NCBI RefSeq assembly: GCF_000226095.1
Contig: NC_016478.1
Span: 796,001 to 860,000, forward strand
Length of the DNA: 64,000 nucleotides
Direction of reading: 5' to 3'
Source of the DNA: Thermothelomyces thermophilus ATCC 42464
Lineage: Eukaryota; Ascomycota; Sordariomycetes; Sordariales; Chaetomiaceae
Shown here: positions 1-12,339 of the stretch, in pieces
Layout of the letters: each line of letters begins with the position of its first letter
Numbering within the stretch: position 1 is the first letter of the stretch
The notes under the pieces: generated by a model
Seen by the model: only the letters and a program-made list of their open reading frames with translations
Databases searched by the model: none
Told to the model about the DNA's origin: nothing
Translations under genes and position numbers: made by a program

Positions 1-518
1 TACCTCTCTACCGGCGGAACCACATTCCCCTTCCCCTCTTGATGCACGTTTATTTCTCCCTAGGTACCAAAACATCAGCAACACCAATGCCACACGGAAG
101 GCTTCGTGGCCGCGCTCTTGCCAAATGGTCGAGAGAAATACGAGCTTGCTGGGAATCGACAAGGGAGGCGAGGACCCGTCCTGCGGCGGCAATTAGTGGC
201 TATCGACCTATCGACAGGCCCTACCAGAGAGGCCGTGGCGTGGAAGCCGGAAAGGATGCTGGCGACAACGGCGGCGACTCCTGAGCATATTTTTCTTCTT
301 CTTCTTCTTCCCCTCACGAGAAATGATCCAACATGTCGTCGGCGGAAGGTCGGGGGAAAGTCGTGTGTAGCCATGCCCTTGGTGAGAGGGGGGGGGGGGG
401 GGACGAGCGCCTTAAGCAGGCGGTTAGTGCTTGGTCCTTTGACAACGGACGAAGAGGGAGGGTGGACGACGTACCTTGTAGGATTCCTATGCAGACAGCA
501 GGAGCCCGTGATTAGTGT
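1..518. other. Left-edge spacer, no gene seen
   Basis: This is the region 3' of the RBM39-type gene. It carries a TTC run near 293-310 and a 13-base G run near 389-401. Short open frames overlap on both strands, but none has a recognisable domain or convincing splice signals. It probably holds the 3' UTR of the minus-strand gene and the edge of a neighbour outside the window. Confidence 0.5.
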
Positions 519-2490
519 CTAGATCGCCTTGGTGCGAGAGAACAAACTGCTGTAGACCGCGTCCACAACCGGAGCAGCAGAGATCATCCGTCCGTCAAAG
601 TAGCGGCCGTTGAGGCCCTTGATGGCGTTTTCTCCGCCCGAAACCTTGTCGAACTTGAGGTAGATGTCACCCTGGGAGTTGGGGTCGACGGCGATGTGGA
701 CGACGTGGCCGTATTTTTCCTCGGCTTCTTGCCGGACTTCCTCCTCCAGCTCCTTGATCCAGCCCTCACCCTCTTGTCTACCAGCATCTGTCAGCAACTC
801 GTGGAAAAGATATAAAAACAAGGGACCGGGAGGTGACGTACTCGGTGGGATCAAACATGTTGTGGAGGACCACACAGCGGCTTGCCATGCTGACATTGAC
901 AGGGAGCGGTTGCGTCTCGGTCTTGGGCTTCAGAATCTGCCGCTCAGGTTGGCCAGTGCTGGGCTCGTCAGTCCTTGCCAGTTTCCGCATCAGAGCGTCT
1001 CGGCTGTAGTTGTTAAAGTTGACACCGGCCACGTCGGTGTCGTCCAGGGCGCTGGCGGCCGTGCCCTTGTCGCTGTCTCGGCCACCGGCCCGGTCGAAGT
1101 TGGACGCCTGGAGGCCCCTCCCCCCGGCTCCGGAGAAAGCAGATCCTTGATTCTGGCCTTGGAATCCCCGTAAGAGGTTGGCAGTTGACTCTGGGGTAAA
1201 CTTATCGTTTCCAAGCCCGACACGGATCGGGCGACCGGCCAGATCGAACCCGTTCATCTTCTCGAGAGCCTCTCGGGCTTGACTAGCATCACGGAATCTA
1301 TGCGCCATGTTAGAGACTGTCCGGCGGCACGGAGGGGGGAAAAAGAAGGGGGGAAAAAGGGGGGAGGGTTGGGGGGTCCCGGGTGAAGAACGTACTGGAC
1401 GAAGCCATAGCCTCGGCTGCGGCCGCTGTCATCCTTCTGCAGCTGCACAAACTCGAGCTCTCCAAAGGGCTCAAAGACGTTCTGGAGGTCTGTTTCAGTG
1501 ATACTGAAGTGGATGTTGCCCACATAGAGTCTGTGGAAGGGGATGGAATTCGGGTGACCAGATGATTCCGAGTTGCGCGCTTGGCGGTTCTTCTCAGCCT
1601 CGGTCGGCTGCACGATGACGGGAATACCTAGGAGTTTCTGACCAGTGAGCTGAAGGGCGGCCGCTACGGATTCTTCATTCTTGAACTCGACATAGCCGAC
1701 ACTGCGCGTCCTTTGTTAGCGTCCGGATGAAAATGAAACGGAAGCATTGGTGCACTGCACAGCGGGCGGAGAGAGAAACGTACCCTTTGGACCTGTTGCT
1801 AACGCGATCTTTTACGATTTGCGCCTCGGCAACGGGGCCAACCTTCTCGAAGAACTCCTTCAGCTCGCGGGTACGGAGGCGAGCGGCCAGCTGCTGGACA
1901 AAGACGGTGCGGCGATCACGCTCGTCTCCCGTCGGCGAGGGATCGCGGGGGGTGCTGTGTCGGCGGCCGCGGCGGTCGTCGTCACGGCGACGGTAGCCAC
2001 GGTCGTCGCGGTCGCGGCGGTCGTCCCCCGGCGGGCGGTAGTAGCGGCTAGGCGAACGGGAGCGCGAGCGGCCGCCGCGGCCCCGGTTGCTTCCCCGGTA
2101 GTAGTCTCCGTCGTTTCTATGACGGCGTGAGTGTCGGCCAGAATCACGGCTCCGGCTCCGGCGCCTACTTCTATGGCTTCCGGCCTCGCTTCTCGGGGTG
2201 TCCCGTCCGCTAGACGAGTTTCGGTAACGGCCGCTGCTGCGATCTCGGCGCCGGTGGCCTCGGTCTCGGCTGCGGTCGCGGCTGCGATCTCGGCTGCGAT
2301 CTCGGCTGCGGTCACGACTGCGGTCACGACTGCGGTCGCGGCTGCGACGGTCTTTATCTCGCTCACGGTCGCGATCGTACTCGCTGCGGCTTCCGTTCTG
2401 GGGCGAGTCGCCATTAGCGTTGGCCTTGCCGTTCTGCTCCTTGGACGAAGCAGTCGAGTCAAGGAGGGCTTCCACGTCCAAGCCTGACAT
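519..2490 (-). CDS. RNA-binding splicing factor, RBM39/CAPER (Rsd1) family
   Basis: Four exons (2490-1784, 1701-1396, 1297-842, 777-519) join in phase to about 575 aa. The N-terminus is an RS domain: residues ~40-160 carry tandem RDRS repeats rich in Arg, Ser and Asp. RRM1 follows with RNP2 'RTVFVQQLA' and the exon 1/2 join 'SKGVGYVEF'. RRM2 has RNP2 'LYVGNIHF' and RNP1 '[10 protein letters not shown]', the last formed across intron 2. A linker leads to a C-terminal UHM-type RRM ('[11 protein letters not shown]' to '[10 protein letters not shown]'). This order is that of RBM39/CAPER and S. pombe Rsd1, nuclear splicing factors that bind U2AF-like partners. All donors are GTACGT. The ATG at 2490 begins '[11 protein letters not shown]'. 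Family assignment is firm; the target transcripts are unknown. Confidence 0.93.
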
Positions 2491-3268
2491 GTTTTTGCAA
2501 GCTGCGCGATGGCGCAATTCCCCTTATCCGTTTCGCGCGCGGTTGCTCTGATAGTTCGGCAGCGACGATGGATCGCGTGGCGCTGGCGTCGTGGGCCTGG
2601 TTGGGCAAAAGATGGTGGTCGAAGGATGCCTGATGAAGGGGGAGCACCGCGAGGCGAAAGCGGGAAGTGGGCAAATGAGGCTCCAGGGTTGCTGAGCCGC
2701 TGTGTTGCGAGTCACGTGCGGGGATTGCGCTAGTAACTACATGCTTCTGCAAGATTGGCGTTGCAATTTTATTTGTATTCTGTATTCCAGTGTATTACTA
2801 ACCCGGAGGCGGCTCTCGGTTACTGTACGGAACCCAGGTGAATAACGAGATGAGCTAGAGTCAAACCATCTGTTTGTTTTACAGACGTAGCATTTGCAAC
2901 CCTCGGAGAATTGCGAAAGTTATATCCGCTGTTGTATAACAAAAAAAGAATCACAAGATTAGCATTAGGTAATTATTTCTCCCTAAGAACATGCCATCAA
3001 CAACCGGCCTTATTAGTAAGAGGAGATCCGCGCCCCTGGTGTACTCTTGGACCCTTTTTTCTTGCACCCAACAAGGCAGCAGACGCCCGGTGGCCCACAA
3101 AACGGGACGGCATGTCTCTTTGCTTTCCTTCCTTGTTTTTCGATCGTGATATAGCGAGTGAGAATTGCCGGAACATGTTGTGGCTTGTGCACACGTACTT
3201 CACGTGTGTGCCAGCCTCTCATTACAAGATATATGTACCCCAACCCGGTCGTTAACTCGTGCTTCATC
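2491..3268. other. Spacer between the RBM39-type gene and scs7
   Basis: This holds the promoter side of the splicing-factor gene (right of 2490) and the 3' flank of the hydroxylase gene. I see no coding signal. It is moderately AT-rich around 2750-2960, with a short A run near 2941. Confidence 0.5.
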
Positions 3269-3271
3269 CAG

Positions 3272-4461
3272 CTAAATCATCTTGGGCTTTGACTTCAGCT
3301 CTGTGCCAAATACCTTGTCCCAGAAGGGGCTGGTGACACCGAAGCCGTTCTCGTAGTCGAGGAAGTGGTGCTCGAGGTGGTACTTCTTGAGCTGTTTCCA
3401 CCACCAGGGGAGGTTCTGGTGGTGGAGGAAGTAGTGCGTCAGGTCATAGCAGACGTAACCAAAGACGCCGCCGCAGTAGACGGTCGTGGCAATGTGCCAG
3501 TTCCAGAAGAAGATGGTATGCGCCAGCCTCCAGAAAGGGGCCGCTAGTATCATGAACAGAGCTGGCGGCATGACCAAGCGGTACTTGTCCATGGGGAGGT
3601 AGTGGTGGATCCCGTGGAGGGTGAAGTGAAGCGTGATGCCAACCCGGTTGTCGGGGAGGTAGCTGAATAAGCAGGAGTTAGCAGGTGGCTCTTTGCAGTG
3701 GTTGTGCAGGCTGGACGTAGAACTCACTAATCAAGGTGGAACAAGAACCGATGCATCAGGTACTCGATCAGTGTCCACATGAAAAGGCCGAAGGCGAAGT
3801 AGGGGACTTCCTCCAGAGGGTTCTTGAACCCTTCGCTTGCGAGGTAGAGGCCGTACGAGACGAGCGGGAGCCAAATCAGCGGGACCACCCACCACGCGGT
3901 CTTGGTAAGAGGCTCGAGGAAGTTGCCGAATAGAGGGGCCGAAGCGCCGCCCTTGTAGTGGCGCGGCCGGTGGACCTGGTCGAGGTAGAACTCCTTTGAG
4001 AAACCGCCATACCAGACCTGCGGGAACAGCGGCCGGCTCAGGTCAAGGAACTTGTGGGTCTTGTAGTCCGAGACGATATCCGTATCCTTGGTCAGGTCCT
4101 CCTCGCAGGACATGCCCGTCCTGGGGTGGACGAATTTGCCGTTCGAGCCGTTGGCTGCCCCGTTGGTCTTCTCAGTGCCCGTTGGCTCTGCCTTGGCGTC
4201 GGCGGAAGCAAGAAAGCCGACATGCGACTCCTCGAGTACTTCATAGGCCGCCTCGGAATGCGCGTGCGACGTTTCATCCTCGAGAATGGCTTTGATGTCC
4301 TTGCCGGCGTATTCGAGTATGAGGTCGCCACCGCCAGGGTGCGAATCGATAAAGTCGGTCACGTCGTAAACATTATTCCCCAGCGTGACGAAGCAGGATT
4401 TCGTCGAGTTGTGCGACTCGACCTCGGCGAGCGTGAAGGTTGGGAGCGTCCGTCCAGGCAT
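3272..4461 (-). CDS. scs7: Sphingolipid/fatty acid 2-hydroxylase with N-terminal cytochrome b5 (Scs7/FA2H)
   Basis: Two exons (4461-3728 and 3662-3272) join in phase to 374 aa, the usual Scs7 length. The cytochrome b5 domain is at residues ~8-85, with the haem-binding 'HPGGGDLIL' and a second His in 'SHAHSEAAY'. The C-terminal half is an ER membrane di-iron hydroxylase with four transmembrane segments and the expected His boxes: 'HRFLFH', 'HGIHHYLP', 'HYFLHH' and 'HLEHHF'. The intron falls inside the box region, after 'HRFLFHLD'. The family alpha-hydroxylates the very long acyl chain of ceramides in the ER, drawing electrons through its own b5 domain. The gene is divergent from het-c across a 1.5-kb spacer. 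The ATG at 4461 is chosen because the b5 fold starts directly after it. Confidence 0.95.
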
Positions 4462-5990
4462 GGTTGCGATAGTCCGCTGCGGAACAAGTCGACCAGAGAC
4501 CGGCAGTATCGAAGGTGAGTGCGCTAACACTCGGGCGTAATTGGAGAAACGCCGCGGATGGTCGAGTAAAGAGCAATCGCAAAAGGAGCGACGATGGTAG
4601 TGTTTCGTTTTGGGGGGAGTCGCGGATTGGGCGGATGGGAAATTCGGCCAAGGGTCCAAGGGGTCCCGCGAATCACGGACGCGGATCGCTCGGGTCCGCA
4701 TGAAATCTCATCAGATGACAGTGGCGTTACTCGGCACTCCATACTGCCGGTACTGTACGCACCGCAGTACGGAATCTTCCGTGCACTACACTAGTTATGG
4801 ATTATCCGACATTTCGAACGACGCAAACTTGCCAATCTTTCCAAACCTCGAAGAACTCCCACCCGTGCAAAGCAAAATTTCTTCTGGTGCTTACCAAGTA
4901 TGGAACTTGTGGTATTAGGCTGATTTCTCGCCGAGCGATGCCATTTTCCTGTTCTGTCAGAAACAAGTCGAGGAAGCATTGGCCGCATCGGGCCAAAAGC
5001 GAAAATTGTATCAATCAATCTGGTGCGGTCTCAAACATCAATCAGCCTTACACGGCTTGTTCAGGACGCTAGTTCAGGACCAACTGCCGACAAGCTATAA
5101 AGAGTAGTACACAAAACATCATACGTGTCTCCAAATATGTATATGAGGAGGACCTGGCCCCCGGGGGACGGGAAGCATCACGACATAAGCAAAGTGCATA
5201 CTCGGGATATTCGCGTTAACTGTCACAGAGGTAGATATATATCTATGTGGCATGCTTACGGTGTGTTCCTCGCTATGTATGCACTACTTACTACATACTC
5301 CCTACACAGCTGCACGTACGTGGGACTCGCACATAGCCTGTAACCGATATCCGAAGTATGTTGAGCACCATGTCCGACTTGGCGCCCCAGGGTCTCTCGC
5401 CAATGCATGGCGGGGTTCAACGATGCCCCTCCTTAAGAAGAAAGTTCCAATCCTGGTATTCGTGTCAATCCGAGTCCAGCCATCGCGGGGCGTAATATCA
5501 AGACTCACTGGGGAGAGAAAAAAAAAAGAAAAAAAAACACGGCTCGGGTGTTGCACTATCATTACGCACATTGTACAGTACGGAGTACTTTCTAGACCAG
5601 ACAGTAGCCACGCTCGTGGTGGCGGGCAGTGCTGAGCTTCGGGATAAGCTTTGAAGGCGCGAGCAAGCCCAAATAGCGTGGCTGCGTCTGACGTAAAGCA
5701 AGGCCGGAGTCCTCTCCTTGGCGCCTCGTACACAAGCTCAACCAAGCTCAACTCCAGCCTCTTGAGCGTGCCGGTTAGCCGTGGTCTTTCGTTCTCAGAT
5801 CGGACTTTGCGCAAATATAACATTTTCCAACGGTCACGGCGCGCGACAGAAGGTTTAACCAGCCGACCACCTCTGGTAAAGACTTTAAGAATCCCACAAA
5901 TCTTTCGCAAAACGGCTCCGCGCTCCATTCATTCTTATTCTTATCAAAGACAGCGTTTCCCTCTATCGCACATCTCTCGCCAACGGCGCC
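4462..5990. other. Bidirectional spacer between scs7 and het-c
   Basis: A 1.5-kb divergent promoter region. It contains palindromic words: TACTGTAC near 4750 and an inverted GTACAGTACGGAGTAC cluster at 5573-5588. An A-rich stretch lies near 5520-5537. No coding exon was recognised. In particular I see no HET-domain gene here. Confidence 0.5.
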
Positions 5991-8730
5991 ATGGCAAGCC
6001 TCAGGTTTGGCTGGGGCAGTGCGCTCCTGGTTCTCGGGCTGCTGCTTGTGGTTCTTCCTGGCAAAGCTGCGGCATTCGGTGCCGGCAACATCCCGTCCAT
6101 CGCACAGGTCGAGGGTCACAACTGGAGGCATGGAGGTAAACGTTCTCACAAGTCGGTCCGGGTTATACGGTGCAGAAGGCTTACCCGCCGCTCCAGACAT
6201 CGAGGACATGCTCAAGACGGTGGCTTTCCTTTACGGCAAGAAGTGGTCTACTCTGATGGTCGGCCGCGTCTACTTTGGCAACTGGCTACGGGACTACTCG
6301 CAGGCAGTCGACGTCGGGAGCCTGAAGGGCATCAACGCGGCTACGATTCGAATTATCGTGAGCTCTCGCCACCGATCCCCATGCAAATGCAATGCAACGA
6401 ACGCACCGCCATCAGACGGATCGGATGATGACTGACCTTCCCAGGTTTGGGTCCTCTCCTTCATGGCCAACGGTTACGCGACGGAGGAGTTTGAGGTCAC
6501 CGAAGAGCGGCTGGGCGTCTACCGCCCCGAGGAGCACATCGACAACCCCCTCGGCTACGCCGACGGCAAGGATGCCCGAGAGTTCGATCCCCGCCTGCGA
6601 GGTCCTGTGGACCCGCGAGAGCTCGAGATCGACCCGCGGACCGGCATGAAGAACTACATCGCCAACGAGAGCGGTGGATGGGCCACCAGCGCCGGCTATC
6701 TGCGCTGGAGCTTCGCCCGCAGCATCCACTTTGGCCGCCTCTACACCAGCGGCGCGAACGGCACCTCGGGCAAGGAAGCCGATCTCTGCGAAGCTCTGCG
6801 CTGCCTGGGCCAAGCTCTGCACTGCATGGAGGTTAGTTCCGGCCCCGTTGGTTGGCCTCGACACGACGGGTCGCTGATGCTGACCTCCTCAGGACTTTGG
6901 CGCTCACACCAACTATTGCGAGCTTGCCCTCATCGAGATGGGCTATCACAACGTCTTTCCGCACTGCGGCAGTGCGACCAAGATCCCCCTGAATGGGAAG
7001 ATGGTGTATCCGCTCGTCACGGGTAGGCAGAACTGACAGGGGGAACACTGCCATGACGCACAGTCTGACTGACATTAAATACATCAGGCACCTTTGGAGC
7101 CGTTGACTTTCTGCACTCCGTTCTCGGGTAGGCATTCGATATTTCACCAAACTCGTTCCTTTCCTTGTAGGGACTCTTACTGATCCGGATCAGCGAGGCC
7201 ACCGACCACTTCACGCAATCTGAGGTTGACGAGATCGACATTGCCCTCAAAAACGCCGAGCAAGCCACCATGTCTGGCGACTCCCGACGCGGTTTCTTTG
7301 GCTCCGGCTCCGGCTCCGGCTCCGGCGGAAGCGACTTCATCTCGCTCTTAGGCCAACTTCCCGGCGTCGGCGATGGCTTCGCTGCGCAGGCCAGGGAACT
7401 GAAGGCCGCGTCGGCCGCCCAGGAGCAGGAGAACATGCGGGCCGCTGGCAACACCAACATCGTGCCCGGGATGAGCCCCAACTTCGATCCGGTCAAGGTC
7501 TCGGGGCAGATCTACCCCATCCTCCAGTTCCGCGACAAGATCGTCCGGTCCATCAACAGCATGATCTCCAAGATCCCGGGCCTGGAGAAGCTGCTCGAGC
7601 ACATCAGCGAGACGCTAACGGCCTTCATCCTCGGCCTTCTGGCGCCATTCGTGCGCCCCATCATCAACCAGGTCAACCAGACGCTCAAGGAGGGCTCGTC
7701 CGGTCTGTTGGCGACCAGCGCGAAGCAACAGTTCGAGCCATGGGACAACCCGCACTGCACCGACCCCACCCACTCGATGCTTTCCAAGGACCACTTCACC
7801 AACGTTCTCAACTCGTGCAGCGGCCGGGTTGCCGTGACCATCCTGCAATACGTCGTTCCGTAGGTTTTTTTTATTTTTATTTTATTATTATTTTGTTTTT
7901 CAAAAAAAACCCTTTTCAATCCCTCTCTTTCATTGGAGACAGGATCGCTAACGCAGGCGGGCCAAACAAACAGCCGCATCATGTTCGCGTGGGAGAACCC
8001 CGGCGTGCCTGTGGATGAGGTGGTCAACGACGTCCTGCGCGCCTTCCACCACCCGGCAGCGCGCGACGAGCGGATCGAGATCCAGCGCGACATGTTTGAG
8101 ACGGTGCGCAAGTGGGCCCAGGAGACGCCCTACCGCAACCAGCTCGACCACCTGCTGTCGTCCGAGTCCGTCAGGAACCACAAGAACCACATCCTCAACG
8201 GCCAGGCCGGGTCGCGGTCCGCGCCCGGCGGCGGGTGCGGGCACGGAGATGGCGGGCACGGCAAGCCGGCCGGGTCGCTGTGGTCGCACATCCAGAACGT
8301 GAATCGCGACGCGAGGGAGGCCGGGGCCAGCCCTGGTGTTGGTGCTGGTGTTGGTGCTGGTGGTGCTGGTGGTGCACACCATGCGCCACCCCCGATGCAT
8401 GGCGAGGCAGCGAGTTACTACGCGGCCAGTTCGCCCCAGCCGTCCCAACCGTATGCGGGCAGGCCCGGCCAGTCCGGGTATGCGGCGACCTATGAGCGGC
8501 CGACGCCGCCTGCGTCACAGCCTCCGTACGGCGGCGGGTATCCCGGCCAGGGAGGTTACGGACAGCATCCGCATCCACACCAGCACCAGCCACCATCTGC
8601 TGCTCATGGCGGCTATGGGCAGCCGCAGTACGGAGGGCATCATGGGGGTTACGGTGCGCCGCAGCCGGGAGGGTACCCGCCACATGGCCAGCAGCCATCC
8701 CCTTCGTGGGGGCAGTATCCTCGGTATTAA
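5991..8730 (+). CDS. het-c: HET-C, heterokaryon incompatibility protein C
   Basis: Seven exons (5991-6135, 6197-6357, 6445-6831, 6893-7022, 7088-7127, 7194-7859, 7974-8730) join in phase to 761 aa. A secretory signal peptide covers residues ~1-24 (core 'LLVLGLLLVVLPG'). The conserved HET-C body follows, with 'FGNWLRDYSQAVDVG', 'YATEEFEVTEERLGVYRPEEHID', 'CELALIEMGY' and the exon 6/7 join 'VVPRIMFAWENP'. A Gly-Ser run sits near residue 310. The last ~180 residues are a low-complexity Gly/Tyr/Pro/Gln/His tail, as in Neurospora het-c. In Neurospora, alternative het-c alleles trigger vegetative incompatibility together with a linked HET-domain partner (pin-c). Orthologues in most fungi are single-copy glycine-rich proteins. 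I cannot tell allele specificity here. The gene is convergent with the PP2C gene. Confidence 0.95.
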
Positions 8731-9245
8731 GGTGAAGCTACGTAACAGTCCTTGAGCGGGAGGTATATCTAGTATTGATATCCTATCTATTCACATCGAT
8801 TTCACCGAGGCACGGACGGGGGCGGCCATTACGATAGTTATCTGACAAGAGTGATACCAGCAATACCGACTACAACTACCCTAATGAGAATTGAAGATTC
8901 CACCAAAGAATGATATCTTGATTGTCTAGCCACCCAAACACCGTATCCTCGTGCTTTTTTTGCCCGGGGGGGGGGACTTTCCCGCTGCTAAAAATAATAG
9001 ATGATGATTCCCACATGACTCACTCATGCCATGCCATGCTATGCAAATCTCGCCGAACCCCAACGCAATGCGGTCACCAACCCGGATTTGAATGAGTATA
9101 CATACAAAGACAAAAGGAAAAGCCAGTAAGGCACGGAGAAATCTCTCCCTTCTTTCTGTTTCTCTCTTGCTCTCTCTCTCCCCCCCCCCCCCAAAAAAAA
9201 AACCCTCTCTCTCACTCTCTCTCTCTCAATCTCCCTCTACTTACT
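8731..9245. other. Convergent 3' spacer with CT/C/A low-complexity tract
   Basis: Spacer between the converging het-c and PP2C genes. A pyrimidine tract at about 9145-9240 (CTCTCT runs, 12 C, 10 A, then CTCTCT again) lies just past the PP2C stop codon. No coding signal. Confidence 0.6.
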
Positions 9246-10321
9246 CTACAGCCGTCCCCTGCGCCTCGGATCGCTCGCCTCGGCCCTCCTCATCTCCCTC
9301 ATCTCGCGGGTGCCCAGGCTGCCGACGCCGCCCTCGCTCCTGCGCTCCCAGCCGCCCAGGCGGACGACGAGGCAGGTGGCGTTGTCGCCGTCGGCCGAGA
9401 CCTCGGTGGCGTACTCGACCACCGCGCGGGCGCCCTCCTCCGGGGTGGCGGCCTCCTTGACGAGGTCGACGATCTCCTGGTCGGCGAGGGTGCCGCTGAC
9501 GCCGTCGCTGACGAGGACGAGGAAGGCGTACTGGGCCGGGCCGAGGTCGACGCGGGCGAGGTCGGGCTCGGCCGAGATGCCGACGCGCTTGCCCTGCATG
9601 TCGCCGAAGGAGCGGCTGTTGGCCAGGCCCTGGATGCGCTCCTCGCCGAAGGAGTCGGTGACGACCGAGTCGGCGGCGTAGCGGCGCAGGCGGCGCGACT
9701 CGGCCGGCGAGGACGGGTAGTGGTCCGACGTGAGCGGGCGCGGCAGGCCCGTGGCCGTCTCGCAGAGCAGGACGCGCGTGTCGCCGACGTGCGCGACCAC
9801 CAGGGTCGAGTGCGCGGCCGGGTGCCAGAACGGCGACGGCGTCGGCGTCGAGATGAGCGCGACCGAGGCGGTCGAGCCGCCCTTGAACCGGACCGGCCCC
9901 CCGATGCCGTGGCCCGACGGCGGCAGGTGCGGCGACCCGAGGACCTCGTCCTTGTTGAGCGGCACGTCCGAGGCGTACGGGTCGTCCGGGTCCGGCTTGC
10001 GGGCCTGGGCGGTGACGAAGTCGAGGTCGGCCCGGAGGAAGGCGTACGTGAGAACCGACTCGAGACTTACGCCGCCGGGTTGCGGTCCGGCCGGCTGTTG
10101 GCCTGGAGAGGTGCGTTCATTGGATGATGACGGAGAAGGAGAAGAAGAAGAAGAAGACGAAGACGAAGAGGCAGAGTTGCGCGTGGTGGAGGCGGCGGTC
10201 GTGAAGTAGTTGGGCCGGAAGCGGCGGAAGTACCCGCCTATTGTGCGCTTGTACTCGTCGAGAAGCTCCGACTCCAACCGCGCGGCCGTGGAAGGCTCGA
10301 CTGCCGGTTGCTGTTGAGGCC

Positions 10322-10352
<31 letters not shown>

Positions 10353-11048
10353 ACGCTCGGGGTCTTTCAAGGAATCGGGAGCCCCCGGGTCCCTCTCGAG
10401 GCTGCTCTTCAGCCCCAGCCGGGCCGCGGCGTCCTCGATATAGCCGTGGAGCTCGTCCCGAAGGAACTCGCTGCACTCGCTGCCGCCGTGCCCGTCAAAG
10501 ACACCAAAGTAAAAGACCTGCGGGTCGCCGAGTGCGCTGTCGGCACTGGTGCCTTCTCCGGCGGTCTTTGCGGCCTGGTGGCGCACCAAGCTGACGGGGA
10601 CCCGCCTCGCAAAGGCGGGGATGCTGATGGTGCCGGCCTGGTGTGTGTCCTCGTTGCGGGCGCGCTGCCCGCGGGAGTTGCAGACGCCGAAGTGATGTTT
10701 GGCGCTCCGGAGGGGGATGCGGACTACTGTCAAGTCGCGGCTGGGCATGTTCGGCGGAGCCGCGGCCGGAGCGGATCCCGGTGACGGAGTGTGGGGGGTC
10801 GATGCGGCCCGGGGCAGCTTGTGGCCTGGTCCAGCCGACGACCGCGAGTCGGGATGCAGCGAAGAGGAGGGGAGATGGGTCACAAAGTAGTTGTGGAAAC
10901 TCCGCCGGGTGGCCTGGTCCCTGAATTGCTGTCTCTGGTTGCCACGGTGCTGGGCTGCGTCCTGCAGGGTCAGCAACGCCGCTCCTTGCGCCGGGACCCG
11001 GAGGGGTCGCCGCCGCAACCCGGCGGCTCGTAACGCGCGCGGCCACAT
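9246..11048 (-). CDS. PP2C-type Ser/Thr phosphatase, probably mitochondrial (Ptc6-like)
   Basis: One uninterrupted exon of 600 aa from the ATG at 11048. In-frame ATGs at 11108 and 11204 would add Arg-rich, acid-poor sequence, also compatible with mitochondrial import. PP2C metal-binding and catalytic motifs are in order: 'RNEDTHQAG' (~165), 'YFGVFDGHGGSECSEFL' (~215), 'VAHVGDTRVLL' (~430), 'SRSFGDMQGKRVG', 'LVLVSDGVSG' and 'DNATCLVV'. Two low-complexity inserts, poly-Gln (~275) and poly-Ser (~340), interrupt the core as loops. The basic N-terminus starting 'MWPRALRAAGLRRRPLR' looks like a matrix presequence. Yeast Ptc6 is a mitochondrial PP2C linked to mitophagy and pyruvate dehydrogenase. 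Ptc6-like is my best fit; PP2C itself is certain. Confidence 0.88.
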
Positions 11049-11204
11049 GCTGGCGCTCCTTGCCTGCGTCTGCTGGCGGGCGTGAAAAAATGTCGCGACA
11101 TAGCCCATCAGGGTATCGAGCAGAGTCTCGCGCGACACGTGGCTCGCTCGCGTGGCGGTTTGGGCGAGAGCCCAACGACGGCGCAAGGGGCGCAAGGGGC
11201 GCAT

Positions 11205-12179
11205 CGTTCCGGCAACTAGCTCAAGCAAGTTTCCGACAAAGTAGCACGGAGGACGGAGTAGCTGGGTATTCGTTTGCCCACGGCCATTGCACAGCAGGGC
11301 GGGTCGCTGGCACATGCGTGTATTGTGTTCCGTATGTCCTGTACATGCACAGAACCGCTGCGCTGCTTTCTGCGCTGGCCGGGGCTATTTTGGTGTGCTG
11401 AGGGTGCGTGTTGGTCGCCCCCAGTTCTCGGAGCGGAACTCGATGACGGGAATTTCGAGGAGCTGTGGTAACGTAACTGACGAGCATATCGCGGCAATTG
11501 GTTGGCAGGAAAAGCTCCCCGAATGCTTATCAGGGTTCTTGGCACGCAGTCAGGGATCGACCACTCGGGCGAGCTTTTCCGCGTGCTTCTGGAGCTGCGG
11601 TGCCATACTGTGTACTCCGTATGTACGTAGTTAATAAGTCCGTACACTAGTTAAGAGTCTATAATAAAAGACAAGAAAGAGCTCGATGCAGTCTCTTGCT
11701 AGGAGAGCCCCTCTGAAGGTAGTATTCCCGTTGAGGGAACCGATGCCTTAGGAAAGCCCATTAAGTTTAAACCTTAGGCACAAATCAGCTTGGTACTTCT
11801 ACTCTCTACTATATGCGTAACACTGCTTCCATTCGTTCAGGCCCTGCACTGCCCAACCTTGCCTGCCGCTGAACTTGGCGGGGCAAGCCTAACGTCATTT
11901 TTTGTGGGCATTGGAGCATGTCTTGGCGGAAGCCTGTCCTTTTAGTTTATTCGTTACACTGCGTTCCGTTCAACATCGACACCGAATTGTTGTTGAAAAT
12001 GGTCTCCGGATCGCCAAACTTTCCTTTCGCAGGCATCTACAACTAGCGCACATAGCCGGCCAACAACTCTGGCTTAATATCCCTCCGTTCCACGCTCGGG
12101 GGACACGAGTGGGCACTGGCCGAACGCTCAATATCCCGAGTCGAGGTTGCCGTCTCCTAGTGACCGCGTGGTCATCGCG
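11205..12179. other. Spacer upstream of the PP2C gene, no gene seen
   Basis: This begins with the PP2C promoter side. It contains a TACTCCGTA word near 11614 within a short palindromic cluster and a TACACTAGT word near 11644. Overlapping open frames lack any recognisable domain. The stretch 11640-11880 is relatively AT-rich. Confidence 0.4.
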
Positions 12180-12185
12180 TCTTCT

Positions 12186-12331
12186 CTTTTTATCTACTCT
12201 CTTTTTATCTACTCTCTCTTTCTCTACTCTCTCTTTCTCTACTCTCTCTTTCTCTACTCTCTCTTTCTCTACTCTCTCTTTCTCTACTCTCTCTTTCTCT
12301 ACTCTCTCTTTCTCTACTCTCTCTTTCTCTG
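12186..12331. repeat. 15-bp pyrimidine minisatellite
   Basis: About nine tandem copies of ACTCTCTCTTTCTCT, the first two slightly divergent (with TTTTTAT). The period of 15 keeps all frames open, producing repetitive peptides such as (RVEKE)n that are not genes. The array stops at the remnant start of the BTB-family pseudogene. Confidence 0.95.
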
Positions 12332-12339
12332 ACGACCGC

